Made by a program: the position numbers and the translations under genes. A stretch of DNA of 64,000 nucleotides from Thiohalocapsa sp963698775 (GTDB taxonomy: Bacteria; Pseudomonadota; Gammaproteobacteria; Chromatiales; Chromatiaceae): positions 1-64,000 of the forward strand of contig CAVOSE010000009.1 of assembly GCA_963698775.1 (NCBI GenBank). The letters are read 5' to 3'. The first letter of the stretch is position 1, and every line of letters begins with the position of its first letter. The notes under the pieces were generated by a model that was not told the DNA's origin, did not search any database, and saw nothing but the letters and a program-made list of their open reading frames with translations. Shown here piece by piece: positions 30,465-38,832 of this stretch.

Positions 30465-31286
30465 ATGCCTCCCATGAACTCCCCCGTTACGCCTCCCCCG
30501 GTTATGCCCCCCATCGATCCGCCGGAGCCCGTCCGTAAACGCCGACGGGGAATCTATCTGCTACCAAACCTGTTCACCACCGCGGCCCTGTTCGCCGGGT
30601 TCTACGCCATCCTGGCCGCGAATGCGGGGCGCTTCGAGGCGGCGGCGCTGGGCATCTTCGCGGCGATGCTGCTGGACGGCTTTGACGGTCGCGTCGCGCG
30701 CATGACCAACACCCAGACCGAGTTCGGTGCCGAGTATGACAGCCTGTCGGACATGGTCGCCTTTGGCGTCGCGCCGGCCCTCGTCGCCTACGAGTGGGCG
30801 TTGGGCGGGCTCGGCAAGCTGGGGTGGCTGGCTGCGTTCATCTACACCGCCGGCGCCGCGCTGCGGTTGGCGCGCTTCAACACCCAGATCGGTATCGCCG
30901 ACAAGCGCTTCTTTCAAGGCCTGGCAAGCCCGTCCGCGGCGGCCATCATCGCCAGTGCCGTTTGGATCGGGGCTGATAACGCCATCGATGGCAGCAGTGT
31001 TAGCCTGATCGTTGCCTTTCTGACCGCCGGGGCTGGCCTGTTGATGGTCAGCAACTTCCGGTACCACAGCTTCAAGGTGCTCGACCTGCACGGGCGGGTG
31101 CCGTTCATGTTCATCGTTGTGGCCATGCTCGGCTTCGCCCTGGTGGTGTTGGATCCGCCCATCGTGCTGTTCTTGTTGGCGCTCGGCTATGCCGTCTCCG
31201 GGCCTGTATTCACGCTGGTGCGTCGACGCCAGCGGCGAGGTCGACGCCGGCGCGATGGCGGCGACGGCCGGTCGTCAGGCGACTGA
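30465..31286 (+). CDS. pssA: CDP-diacylglycerol--serine O-phosphatidyltransferase
   Basis: This 273-residue membrane enzyme makes phosphatidylserine, the precursor of phosphatidylethanolamine. The CDP-alcohol phosphotransferase motif reads LLDGFDGRVARM...FGAEYDSLSDMV (two DG/AR halves and the G-x3-D-x3-D end). About seven hydrophobic segments follow, as in the PssA type II family. The N-terminus (PPVMPPIDPPEP) and C-terminus (RRRQRRGRRRRDG) are low-complexity. It is divergent from hoxE. Confidence 0.92.
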   Translation: MPPMNSPVTPPPVMPPIDPPEPVRKRRRGIYLLPNLFTTAALFAGFYAILAANAGRFEAAALGIFAAMLLDGFDGRVARMTNTQTEFGAEYDSLSDMVAFGVAPALVAYEWALGGLGKLGWLAAFIYTAGAALRLARFNTQIGIADKRFFQGLASPSAAAIIASAVWIGADNAIDGSSVSLIVAFLTAGAGLLMVSNFRYHSFKVLDLHGRVPFMFIVVAMLGFALVVLDPPIVLFLLALGYAVSGPVFTLVRRRQRRGRRRRDGGDGRSSGD

Positions 31287-31577
31287 CAGAAATCGCCCAA
31301 GCTCAAATACGACCGTTTCCCCGATCCCCGGGATCCCGAATTCACCCGCTAATCGTCCAACAGTTGACACGGGTTAACGTCGGCGGCGCTCGTAACTGTT
31401 AAAACTAGTCGTCAGCAGAAGCTGGAGCACGTCTTAGGCATTGCCGAGACGTCATGCGACTCCGCCAGCGCAGCGACAAGCAGCACAAGATCCACTAAAC
31501 CGCGACGACGACACGTTGGCCCTTCGGCCTCGGCGGCCCCAGTAGTCGACGGTTATTTTCTAACGGGAGGAGACGCC
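31287..31577. other. Intergenic region before the octaheme cytochrome
   Basis: No gene is recognised. GATCCCCGGGATC near 31322 is palindromic. GGGAGGAG at about 31565 is the ribosome site for the GTG start at 31578. Confidence 0.3.
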
Positions 31578-33245
31578 GTGTTGGATTTCCGCTCATCTTA
31601 TAAACGCAATTCCGCGTCCGCCGTCGGGCGACTCGGAGGTCTGTTCGGTGCCTTGGCCCTGATGCTTTTCTGCGTCTCCACGGCCGCCGCCGATGCCGTG
31701 CCGGCGAAGGCCGATGGCGTTGGGCCTGATCAACAGGCGTCGACCGCTGATCATTCCAAGTTCGAGCAACTGCAAGGGCCCTTCGCAACCGGGCCGGACG
31801 TCACAAAGGCCTGTTTGGGCTGCCATACCGAGGCTGCCAAGCAGGTTCACAAGAGCATTCACTGGACCTGGGAATACACCAACCCGGAGACCGGACAGCT
31901 GCTGGGTAAGAAGCACGTCGTCAACAACTACTGCGGTAGCATCACGACCAACTACGCCCGCTGCACCAGTTGTCATGTCGGCTTTGGTTGGAAAGACGAC
32001 AGCTTCGATTTCGACTCCGAGTCGAACGTGGACTGTATGGTCTGCCATGACACCACCGGCGAGTACATCAAGTTCCCGACGGCCGCCGGGCATCCGCCCT
32101 ATGAAGACACCAAATTCATGGGCAAGGAGGTCAAGGCGCCTGACCTCGCCAAGGTGGCGCAGCAGGTCGGCAAGACCAGCCGCGAAACCTGCGGCAATTG
32201 CCACTTCACCGGCGGTGGCGGCAACGGCGTCAAGCACGGCGATTTGGACAAGTCCCTGAACCAGCCGCCCCATGCGCTGGACGTGCACATGGACAAGGAC
32301 GGCCTGAACTTCACCTGCTCCACCTGCCACGAGTTCACCAACCACCAGCAAAAGGGTAGCCGCTACCTTGTGACGGCCAAGAACGAGGCCGGCATCGCGG
32401 TGCCGGGGCGCGAGAACGCGCGCCCGTCCTGCGAATCCTGTCATGGCCTGGAGCCCCATGATCGCGCCGTCGACAATAAGCTCAATGAGCACGTCGACAA
32501 GATCGCTTGCGAGACCTGCCATATTCCACAGTTTGCGCGCGGCGGTATGCCCACGAAGACCTGGTGGGATTGGTCCAAGGCTGGGCAAAAAGGGCCAGAC
32601 GGCAAGCCGCTGGTCAAAAAGGAGAACGGTGTCGTCGTCTATGACGGCAAGAAGGGTGAATTCATCTGGGCCGAGAACGTCGAGCCCGAGTACCGCTGGT
32701 TCGACGGCAAGGTGCGCTACACCTTGCTGGGCGAAAAGATTGATCCCGACGGCGTGGTCGAGCTGAACAAGATCGTCGGCGGCCCGGATGACCCGGACGC
32801 GCGCATCTGGCCGTTCAAGATCATGCGCGGCATCCAGCCCTACGACTCCGGCAACGACATCCTGGTCGTCGAGCACCTGTTCGGCAAGGACGACGCCGCC
32901 TACTGGAAGAGCTTCGACTGGGGCAAGTCAATTGCTTCCGGCATGGCCGAGGCCAAGCGCGTTGGTCAGACCGATGTCGCCTATAGCGGGGAGTACGCCT
33001 TCACCGAGACCGAGATGGCTTGGCCGCTGGCGCATATGGTCGCACCCGCCGACGAGGCGCTGGGCTGCGGTGATTGCCACAGCAGGGATGGTCGCATGGC
33101 GCAACTCACCGGCTTTTATTTGCCGGGCCGCGACACCAACCCGCTGATCGACCTGGTGGGATGGGTGCTGATCGCCGCGACCCTGATCGGCGTGCTGTTG
33201 CACGGTTTGGGCCGGTACATCGCCGCCCGCAAGCGTCAGGCCTGA
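31578..33245 (+). CDS. Octaheme c-type cytochrome, tetrathionate reductase (OTR) family
   Basis: A 555-residue exported multiheme protein. After a signal peptide (LFGALALMLFCVSTAAADA) there are eight CxxCH sites: CLGCH, CTSCH, CMVCH, CGNCH, CSTCH, CESCH, CETCH and CGDCH. A C-terminal helix (LVGWVLIAATLIGVLLHGLG) anchors it. The OTR family reduces tetrathionate, nitrite and hydroxylamine in vitro; the physiological substrate is uncertain. The next gene encodes a cytochrome b, giving a quinol-linked two-gene unit. In a sulfur oxidiser it might handle sulfur or nitrogen oxyanions. The start is GTG with GGGAGGAG upstream. Confidence 0.9.
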   Translation: MLDFRSSYKRNSASAVGRLGGLFGALALMLFCVSTAAADAVPAKADGVGPDQQASTADHSKFEQLQGPFATGPDVTKACLGCHTEAAKQVHKSIHWTWEYTNPETGQLLGKKHVVNNYCGSITTNYARCTSCHVGFGWKDDSFDFDSESNVDCMVCHDTTGEYIKFPTAAGHPPYEDTKFMGKEVKAPDLAKVAQQVGKTSRETCGNCHFTGGGGNGVKHGDLDKSLNQPPHALDVHMDKDGLNFTCSTCHEFTNHQQKGSRYLVTAKNEAGIAVPGRENARPSCESCHGLEPHDRAVDNKLNEHVDKIACETCHIPQFARGGMPTKTWWDWSKAGQKGPDGKPLVKKENGVVVYDGKKGEFIWAENVEPEYRWFDGKVRYTLLGEKIDPDGVVELNKIVGGPDDPDARIWPFKIMRGIQPYDSGNDILVVEHLFGKDDAAYWKSFDWGKSIASGMAEAKRVGQTDVAYSGEYAFTETEMAWPLAHMVAPADEALGCGDCHSRDGRMAQLTGFYLPGRDTNPLIDLVGWVLIAATLIGVLLHGLGRYIAARKRQA

Positions 33246-33265
33246 GTTCGAGTGAGGACAACGCC

Positions 33266-33886
33266 ATGAAAAAGAACGTCAAACTCTTCACCGGCTTTGA
33301 GCGCTTTTGGCACTGGGTGCAGACGGTGCTCATCTTTGGCCTCTTGCTGACCGGTTTCGGCATGCATGGCCTGCATGGGCTGTTCGAGTTCGGTGAGGCC
33401 CTGGACATCCACCTGGTGTTGGCTTGGTCCCTGATCGGCCTCTGGGTGTTCGCCATCTTCTGGCATGTCACCACCGGTGAGTGGCGCCAGTACGTGCCGA
33501 CCAGTAAGGGGCTGATGCCGACCGTGCTGTATTACGCCACCGGCATCTTCTCAGGCGAGGCAAAGCCCTTTACCACCAGCCTGAGCGCCAAGCACAACCC
33601 GCTGCAACGCCTCGCCTACGTCGGCTTCAAGCTGGTCATCGCGCCGGCCTTGTGGATCTCCGGGCTGCTGCTGATGTTCTACAGCGCGTGGAAAGGCACG
33701 TTGTTGGGCGAAAACCTGAAACTGGTTTGGGTCGCCTGGGTGCATCTAGCCGCCGCCTACGGCCTCATTGTCTTCCTGATCGGCCATGTCTACATGTCCG
33801 CCACCACCGGTTCGCCCTGGTATGCGCACCTCAAGGCCATGATCACGGGCTACGAAGAGGTCGAAGAGGAGCGTAAGCCGGGTTAG
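33266..33886 (+). CDS. Di-heme cytochrome b membrane subunit (cytochrome b561/HyaC-like)
   Basis: A 206-residue four-helix membrane protein. FERFWHWVQTVLIFGLLLTG, DIHLVLAWSLIGLWVFAIFWH, the WISGLLLMFYSAW helix and VHLAAAYGLIVFLIGHVYM place paired histidines for two b hemes. It resembles cytochrome b subunits of formate dehydrogenase, [NiFe]-hydrogenase and thiosulfate reductase. It starts 20 bases after the octaheme gene and very likely links that cytochrome to the quinone pool. Confidence 0.88.
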   Translation: MKKNVKLFTGFERFWHWVQTVLIFGLLLTGFGMHGLHGLFEFGEALDIHLVLAWSLIGLWVFAIFWHVTTGEWRQYVPTSKGLMPTVLYYATGIFSGEAKPFTTSLSAKHNPLQRLAYVGFKLVIAPALWISGLLLMFYSAWKGTLLGENLKLVWVAWVHLAAAYGLIVFLIGHVYMSATTGSPWYAHLKAMITGYEEVEEERKPG

Positions 33887-34103
33887 TCGTGCTCGGGGCT
33901 GCTGCTATCGGACCTTCTTGAGGCGGCGATAGGGTGACCCTGCATCAGTCGCCGCTGGAGATGCGCCCACGAAGTCCGTCGGCCCGAGAGGCTCATAGCG
34001 GAAAACACCAAACGCCTGTGGTCGCTATGTTTACCATGGCGACTCAGCCATGCCGGGGCGCAGGCAACGCGGCCAGCAGCCACCCGATCGAGGAGTAGAG
34101 CCC

Positions 34104-34412
34104 ATGTATATCGTCAGCAATCGTGTTCCCGTCGCCATGGATTGGCGCGAGCAGTTCGAGCAGCGGTTCCGGGAGCGGGCCGGACAGGTCGAGCAGCAGC
34201 CGGGCTTCGTGCGCATGGAGGTAATGCGCCCCGACACCGACGGCGCACCCTACGTGGTGCAGACTGCCTGGCAAGACCGTGCCGCGTTCGAGGCCTGGCT
34301 GAAGTCGGACGACTTCAAGGCTGCCCATCGCAACCCACTGCCCAAGGAGGCCTTTGACGGCGAAGGGCGGCTGGAGACCTTTGAGGTCATCATCAATGCC
34401 GAGGCCGACTGA
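34104..34412 (+). CDS. Antibiotic biosynthesis monooxygenase (ABM)-domain protein
   Basis: A 102-residue ferredoxin-like-fold protein. MYIVSNRVPVAMDWREQFEQ begins the first strand and helix; QQPGFVRMEVMRP and YVVQTAWQDRAAFEAWLKS are the strand-helix unit typical of ABM/HmoA heme-degrading or quinone-oxidising enzymes. The ATG at 34104 follows GAGGAG. Members act on heme or small aromatics; the substrate here is not evident. Confidence 0.8.
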   Translation: MYIVSNRVPVAMDWREQFEQRFRERAGQVEQQPGFVRMEVMRPDTDGAPYVVQTAWQDRAAFEAWLKSDDFKAAHRNPLPKEAFDGEGRLETFEVIINAEAD

Positions 34413-34477
34413 GCGCAGTCGCGGAAAAGGCCTAGTCCGTTACTTCGCAAGTCTTAAACACACCGATCGTCGCCCTC

Positions 34478-34900
34478 TCAGTCGCTGTCCCGCACCGAAC
34501 CGCGCAGACGTTTTGTTCTAGCACGCTGTTTCTTCTCGTCGACCCGCCGTGCCTTGGCCGCCCGCGACGGCTTGGTCGGTCGGCGTGCCTTGGGGATTCG
34601 GCTCGCCTGGCGGATAAGCTCCGCGAGGCGTTCGAGCGCATCGGCTCGGTTACGTTCGCGGGTGCGATGGCGATGGGCGTGGATGGTCAGCACGCCGTCC
34701 TTGTCCACCCGGCTGCCGCCGAGCGTGAGCAGGCGGCTGCGGACCTGGGGCGGCAGCGAGGGCGAGTGGCGTACGTCGAAACTCAGTTGTACCGCCGTGG
34801 CGACCTTGTTCACGTTCTGTCCGCCGGGGCCCGGCGCACGCACGAAACGCTCGCTCAATTCGTCTTCGTCGATCTGGATGTGCGGGGTGATGGGAATCAT
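34478..34900 (-). CDS. arfB: Peptidyl-tRNA hydrolase ArfB (ribosome rescue)
   Basis: A 140-residue release-factor-like protein. FVRAPGPGGQNVNKVATAVQL carries the catalytic GGQ loop, and the C-terminal basic tail (KARRVDEKKQRARTKRLRG) is the part that enters the empty mRNA channel. This is the YaeJ/ArfB layout, lacking the codon-recognition domain of RF1/2. Confidence 0.9.
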   Translation of the reverse strand: MIPITPHIQIDEDELSERFVRAPGPGGQNVNKVATAVQLSFDVRHSPSLPPQVRSRLLTLGGSRVDKDGVLTIHAHRHRTRERNRADALERLAELIRQASRIPKARRPTKPSRAAKARRVDEKKQRARTKRLRGSVRDSD

Positions 34901-34974
34901 AGTGGCGCGTATTGTCGGCCCACGTCAGCCCGGTTGTCAGCCCCCACCGATCGACGGCAAGCCCAATTCCTCGG

Positions 34975-35799
34975 TCACCGCCCGCCGAGCTGTCCAGCCT
35001 GTAGCAAGGCATCCAGGTGCCTGGCCACCGACTCGTCCCGGTTGCTGCCGATGACTTCCAGCTCTGGCAGATCTGCGTGCAGGCGCGGGTCGGCATTGTC
35101 CATCAACAGCGCCTTGCCTTGGCCGTTCGCAACCAGGCTCAGCATTTCGAAATCATTCAGTCCGTCGCCGAAACAGATGACATCGGCCGGCGACACACCG
35201 CGTCCCTCCAGCAACATACCCAAGGCTGTCCCCTTGGTGACGTCGGTGGCCATGACTTCCAGCGTCTGTGGCAGCGAGAACGTGGTACCGAGCCGCCCGC
35301 CGGCGCGCTGCAGGATGTCAGCCTCCAGTTGCTGCAAGTGCTCGTGCTCGCCGTAGTAGAACACCTTGAGCACCTCGAGGTCGCGGAGCGCGCCGAAATC
35401 GACCACCTGGTAGCGGAAGCCGGACTCCTGGTGATAGCGCAGCAATTCCGGCGCCGGCTGTTCGACCAGCCAGGCGTTGGTCAAAAACACATTGGTATGC
35501 ACCGATGCGAACAACGGATCGCGCAGCAGGAACTCCACCGTCTCGCGGTCGATGCAACGGGACCGCATGAGCCGGCCCTGGCCGTCGTTCACCGCCGCGC
35601 CATTGCAGGTGATCAGGCAGCCATCTGATCCGAACTGCGCGGCCAGTGCACGCACGTCCATGAAGTGTCGCCCGGACGCCAGGATCAGCTCGACGCCAGC
35701 GGCGCGCAGGCGCGCCAACGCCGCACGCGTGTAGTCGCCCAGCCGGTGGTCAGGCCCGAGCAGGGTACCGTCGAGGTCAGAAACGACGAGTTTGTACAT
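34975..35799 (-). CDS. Cof-type HAD-IIB phosphatase
   Basis: A 274-residue HAD-superfamily hydrolase. VVSDLDGTLLGPD holds the nucleophile Asp, ILASGRHF is motif II, and CFGDGLNDFEMLSLVANGQG is motif IV with metal-binding Asp residues. The C2-type cap lies between. Such proteins dephosphorylate sugar phosphates or flavin intermediates. Full length. It marks the left flank of the integron. Confidence 0.88.
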   Translation of the reverse strand: MYKLVVSDLDGTLLGPDHRLGDYTRAALARLRAAGVELILASGRHFMDVRALAAQFGSDGCLITCNGAAVNDGQGRLMRSRCIDRETVEFLLRDPLFASVHTNVFLTNAWLVEQPAPELLRYHQESGFRYQVVDFGALRDLEVLKVFYYGEHEHLQQLEADILQRAGGRLGTTFSLPQTLEVMATDVTKGTALGMLLEGRGVSPADVICFGDGLNDFEMLSLVANGQGKALLMDNADPRLHADLPELEVIGSNRDESVARHLDALLQAGQLGGR

Positions 35800-35872
35800 G
35801 GCCGCGTCCGTAGAGAGAAATGTGCCCAGGGTAACTCACGAGAAATAACGTTTCACGGAGGTGTCGCGACTG

Positions 35873-36076
35873 TTAGCCATTACTCACGTCCAGTTGAGCG
35901 ACAACATCGGCTAATGACTTAGAGGATACTGAATTTTCGTCCTCTTTGGCGCTCCTTAGGTCCTGTAAGTCTTGATAATCTCCGGGCGCTTCCGCGATTT
36001 CGCGAAACTCCCCGATTAGGGGAACTGCGTATTCTTCAGGGCCCTCTCGCCCTATGCACTGAGGATGCAGGTTCAT
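35873..36076 (-). CDS. Phd/YefM- or RelB-like antitoxin
   Basis: A 67-residue protein. MNLHPQCIGREGPEEYAVPL then EFREI, YQDLQDLRSAKEDE and a C-terminal SLADVVAQLDV follow the layout of short antitoxins of RelE-type toxins. It starts three bases after the toxin stop. Its own TAA stop overlaps GTTAGCC at 35871-35877, the expected attC box position. Confidence 0.65.
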   Translation of the reverse strand: MNLHPQCIGREGPEEYAVPLIGEFREIAEAPGDYQDLQDLRSAKEDENSVSSKSLADVVAQLDVSNG

Positions 36077-36079
36077 CGA

Positions 36080-36298
36080 TCACCTCTTGGCAAAAATGCG
36101 CTTTCGGTGCACTACGCGATACACAACGGCTGTTGTGCCTTCGATCTCGACAAGCACCCGATAGTTGCCAACGCGAAGCCCGTACTCCGGCGTGAAGATA
36201 GTGAGGCGCTGAATGTTTCCGAGCAGTCCGTGCACTAGTTGGCTGAGCCTCTCGCCGATGCGAGCAAAGTACGGTCTCTGGAAGTCGCGCAGATCCAT
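36080..36298 (-). CDS. RelE/ParE-like toxin
   Basis: A 72-residue protein. The end, GLRVGNYRVLVEIEGTTAVV followed by YRVVHRKRIFAKR, is the RelE strand-turn-strand with the basic residues used for mRNA cleavage. The N-terminal half (FARIGERLSQLVHGLLGNI) is shorter than usual but keeps the helices. It is paired with the downstream antitoxin, toxin first. Confidence 0.7.
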   Translation of the reverse strand: MDLRDFQRPYFARIGERLSQLVHGLLGNIQRLTIFTPEYGLRVGNYRVLVEIEGTTAVVYRVVHRKRIFAKR

Positions 36299-36367
36299 AA
36301 AATGCCGGAGGTTTTCGTTCGATCGTCGTAAAACAGCCGCGTTTGGTCCTGGAGGCTCGCACCATTG

Positions 36368-36437
36368 GCTACAACGTTCAAGCTATCCGGTGCGAACGAA
36401 GCGCCGCGTAGTTTGTGTCCGAACCAACGTCCTGTCC
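36368..36437. repeat. Degenerate attC-like site (cassette RelE/Phd)
   Basis: AACGTTCAAGCTATCCGGTG onward, with CGAACGAAGCGCCGCGTAGT in the centre, matches the attC at 41949-42020 block for block. The outer boxes have drifted (no clear GTTRRRY on the right), so it is probably inactive. Confidence 0.55.
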
Positions 36438-36650
36438 ATGCCCGGTATGGGCGAGGCTCTTATGGGGTGTGAGTCCACTGCGGCAGCCAATAGGGCGTAG
36501 GAGGTAAAGCAATTGCTCGGTTGTTCTTTGGTTCAGGGCGAAGGATCGTGGTCTGTGATGCGCCAGGACAAACTGGCAAGAGGTAGTCGATGAAAGTTCG
36601 ATACGAAATAGAAATGGCGATTCGTTTCGGCCCCGAGTCATGGGGGATAT

Positions 36651-36800
36651 GCCGTGAGGTGGGCCTTGATCATCGTTCCGGCCGATCGCTTGTTCATGTC
36701 TGTAGTCAGGGCTTCCAGCCCTGAGACTATCAGGCCAGGATGGCCTGACTACAGAGGCAGTTGCTCAGCCGGCCGGAACGATGATCAAGGCCGTGAGGTG
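36651..36800. mobile_element. MITE-like element with nested hairpins and 11-bp direct repeats
   Basis: GCCGTGAGGTG occurs at 36651-36661 and again at 36790-36800. Between them are inverted ends (CCTTGATCATCGTTCCGGCC at the left, its complement GGCCGGAACGATGATCAAGG at the right). Inside is a second hairpin, TGTAGTCAGG and CCTGACTACA. There is no coding capacity. Confidence 0.6.
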
Positions 36801-37208
36801 TAGCTCCAAGCGTTGACAGGGGAAACCGGCAGGCCAGCCATTGAGCCGCGCAATCACGAACTCCGGGATGCCGACGTCGTACGTACAGGCGGAAGGCGAC
36901 ACGGCTGCGGGCGCTAATCGCAAGTGCGCAGACGATCCCGCGCGGTCGGAGAGCCTGAGCATGCCGGGAAGCCTTTTGCACAGGACCTGGGAGGTCTCAA
37001 CCGTACCCGCCACCGAGCGGGTGGGGCGGGGAAGGCAAAGCCGTCATCCCGCCATCGACGCGGATGAGAAGTCGGATACGCTCGTAGTACCGAAGAAGCT
37101 GCCGAACAAGGGGGCAACCCCGCGGAGGTGGTGGAGGGAAGGGGCGTAGCCGAGGGGAACGCTGGAGAGGCGCCCACGCACCGGACACAGAGCCGGGGTC
37201 GCGTGTCG

Positions 37209-38075
37209 ATGGGCCTCGAAGGCGTACGCGAAGCGGCCCGCCGGGATCGGCGGGCACAGTTCACGGCACTGCTGCACCACATCACACCGACGCGACTGGA
37301 GGAGAGCTTCCATACGCTTCGCCGGGACGCGGCGGCGGGCGTGGACGGCGTGACCTGGACAAGCGATGAGGAGGGCCTCGCCAATCGGCTGGAGGACTTG
37401 CACCGGCGGATTCATACCGGTGCCTATCGAGCCACGCCGTCGCGGCGAGTTTACATCCCCAAGGCGGATGGTCGTTGGCGTCCCCTGGGGATTGCCGCGT
37501 TGGAAGATAAGATCGTCATCCTGGTCCGCTATGCCGACGATAGCGTGTATGGATGTCAGAACGAGGTGGAAGCGCGCAGCTTCCTAGCGGACCTGTGCGA
37601 ACGCCTCCATCGCTTTGGTCTGGAACTCCATCCGGAGAAGACGCGGCTGATCGAGTTTGGCCGCTACGCAACTTCCAACCGGAAACGCCAGGGATTGGGA
37701 AAGCCGCAGACATTTGACTTTCTCGGCTTCACGCACCTCTGCGGCAAGACCCGGAAAGGCCGATTTGCGATCGTCCGGCGCACCGTCAAAAAGCGGATGC
37801 GGGCGACGCTGTCGGCTATTCGGGCGCGACTGAGGGAGCAGCGCTACGCGCCAATTCCGGAGCAAGGAAAATGGCTGGGCCGCGTTCTGCGGGGCTACTT
37901 CAACTACCACGCGGTGCCGGGCAATCTCAAACGCCTGGACGGCTTCCGAGCGGAAGTCACCCGCGCCTGGCGACAGTCCCTGATGCGGCGCAGTCAAACG
38001 CACCGGATGCCCTGGTCGAGGTGTAACAGGCTGGTTCGAAAATATCTACCGTCGGTGCAACTGGCTCACCCCTAA
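37209..38075 (+). pseudogene. ltrA: Group II intron reverse transcriptase/maturase, internally deleted
   Basis: The N-terminal RT motifs are present (LRRDAAAGVDGVTW, VYIPKADGRWRPLGIAALED). The frame then jumps directly to VRYADDSVYG, skipping RT motifs that should lie between (about 120 residues). The C-terminal maturase X domain is retained (LREQRYAPIPEQGKWLG, GYFNYHAVPGN, YLPSVQLAHP). The open frame stays intact across the deletion, but the protein cannot be an active reverse transcriptase. An in-frame ATG at 37209 fits the usual start. Confidence 0.85.
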
Positions 38076-38109
38076 CCGACGGTTCGCTTCGCGTCATGAC
38101 CTGAGGCAG

Positions 38110-38142
38110 GAGCCGTATGCGGTAATTCCGCACGTACGGATC
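38110..38142 (+). ncRNA. Group II intron domain V
   Basis: A 33-base hairpin: GAGCCGTA pairs with TACGGATC, TGCGG with CCGCA, with a CG bulge and a TAATT loop. The catalytic AGC is in place. Confidence 0.85.
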
Positions 38143-38182
38143 TGTGCGGGGGGCGGGGGGTAACCTCCGTCCCTACCGCGAC

Positions 38183-38582
38183 CCCGGGTTTCTTTGCGTA
38201 GCCACGCGCCCTAGGCGATCTGGCTCTTTGCGCTCATGGTAATTGAGCCTGGCCCCTTTTCTTCTCATGGCCCCGTTTTTCGTTGTCGCACCGTTGCAGG
38301 GCGTTGGCCGCCTCCACGTTGTTGGCGGAGGGGAGGACGCGCCATACCGGCAGTTGCTTAATGCAATAGCCTTGCGTCTTCGCGCACCTTATCGACGGCC
38401 GCGACGATTAAGCGCACCTGCGTTGCGGATGTCGGCCGGAATGCTTGCTCGCCCACAAGATCGATGATATCGGGGCTATTGTAGGGCTATCCCTGCCGGC
38501 GCCAGTCGCGCGCCTTACGATACCCATCGAGCACGAAAAGTAGGAAGCCGAGCGAGAGAAATAGCTCAGCGAGTTCTTGATC
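38183..38582. other. Array region with no recognisable gene
   Basis: Between the intron 3' end and the next attC. The minus strand has a short hydrophobic stretch (QELAELFLSLGFLLFVLDGY) in a frame lacking a clear start. It may be the remnant of a cassette split by the intron. No attC of its own is seen. Confidence 0.3.
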
Positions 38583-38664
38583 GCTTAGCGCAGCCCGCGC
38601 CTTGGAGCAGCCTGAGCGAGAGCGAAGGCTGCTCCAAAGCGTCGGGCTGGCGCGCTCGTTAGCT
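38583..38664. repeat. attC site (PIN cassette)
   Basis: Imperfect palindrome GCTTAGC...GCGCGCTCGTTAGCT with central arms GCAGCCCGCGCCTTGGAGCAG and CTGCTCCAAAGCGTCGGGCT. The antitoxin stop TAA lies in the GTTAGCT box. Confidence 0.75.
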
Positions 38665-38832
38665 CTTAGCTTGTTGTTGCAGGTATTTTGGTCCAGGGTT
38701 AAGCACCGGGCGCGTCGACCGCGCCTCTCGCTCCCTCAGAGCCGCAACGATCCGCCCAAGATCATGCCCATATTCCGAGGCATGTTCCTCGCGATGCCTT
38801 CGAAGTTCTTTGATAATTGCGTCTTCAATCAT
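38659..38832 (-). CDS. Small antitoxin-like protein of the PIN cassette
   Basis: A 57-residue charged protein. MIEDAIIKELRRHREEHASE begins a helical, basic-acidic chain of a type seen beside PIN toxins. It overlaps the toxin stop (ATGATTGA arrangement), so the two are coupled. The ATG at 38832 was preferred to a TTG at 38898 because of the coupling. Its exact family is not recognised. Confidence 0.65.
   Translation of the reverse strand: MIEDAIIKELRRHREEHASEYGHDLGRIVAALREREARSTRPVLNPGPKYLQQQAKS

Larger units (their letters stand above)
36924..38182 (+). mobile_element. Group II intron remnant in the integron
   Basis: The 3' end is clear. Domain V at 38110-38142 (GAGCCGTATGCGG, loop TAATT, CCGCACGTACGGATC) has the AGC triad and 2-base CG bulge. 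Domain VI follows, with a bulged A at 38175 seven bases before the predicted 3' splice site 38182. The 5' end is uncertain: GTGCG at 36924 fits the consensus but leaves only ~285 bases before the maturase ORF, short for domains I-III, so the true start may lie further left. The orientation is opposite to the cassettes. The maturase gene is deleted internally. Confidence 0.75.

Noticed and set aside
36924..38182. Retron or diversity-generating retroelement reading of the reverse transcriptase
   Set aside because: The C-terminal maturase domain plus domain V and VI directly downstream identify a group II intron; no template/variable repeats or msr/msd structure is seen.
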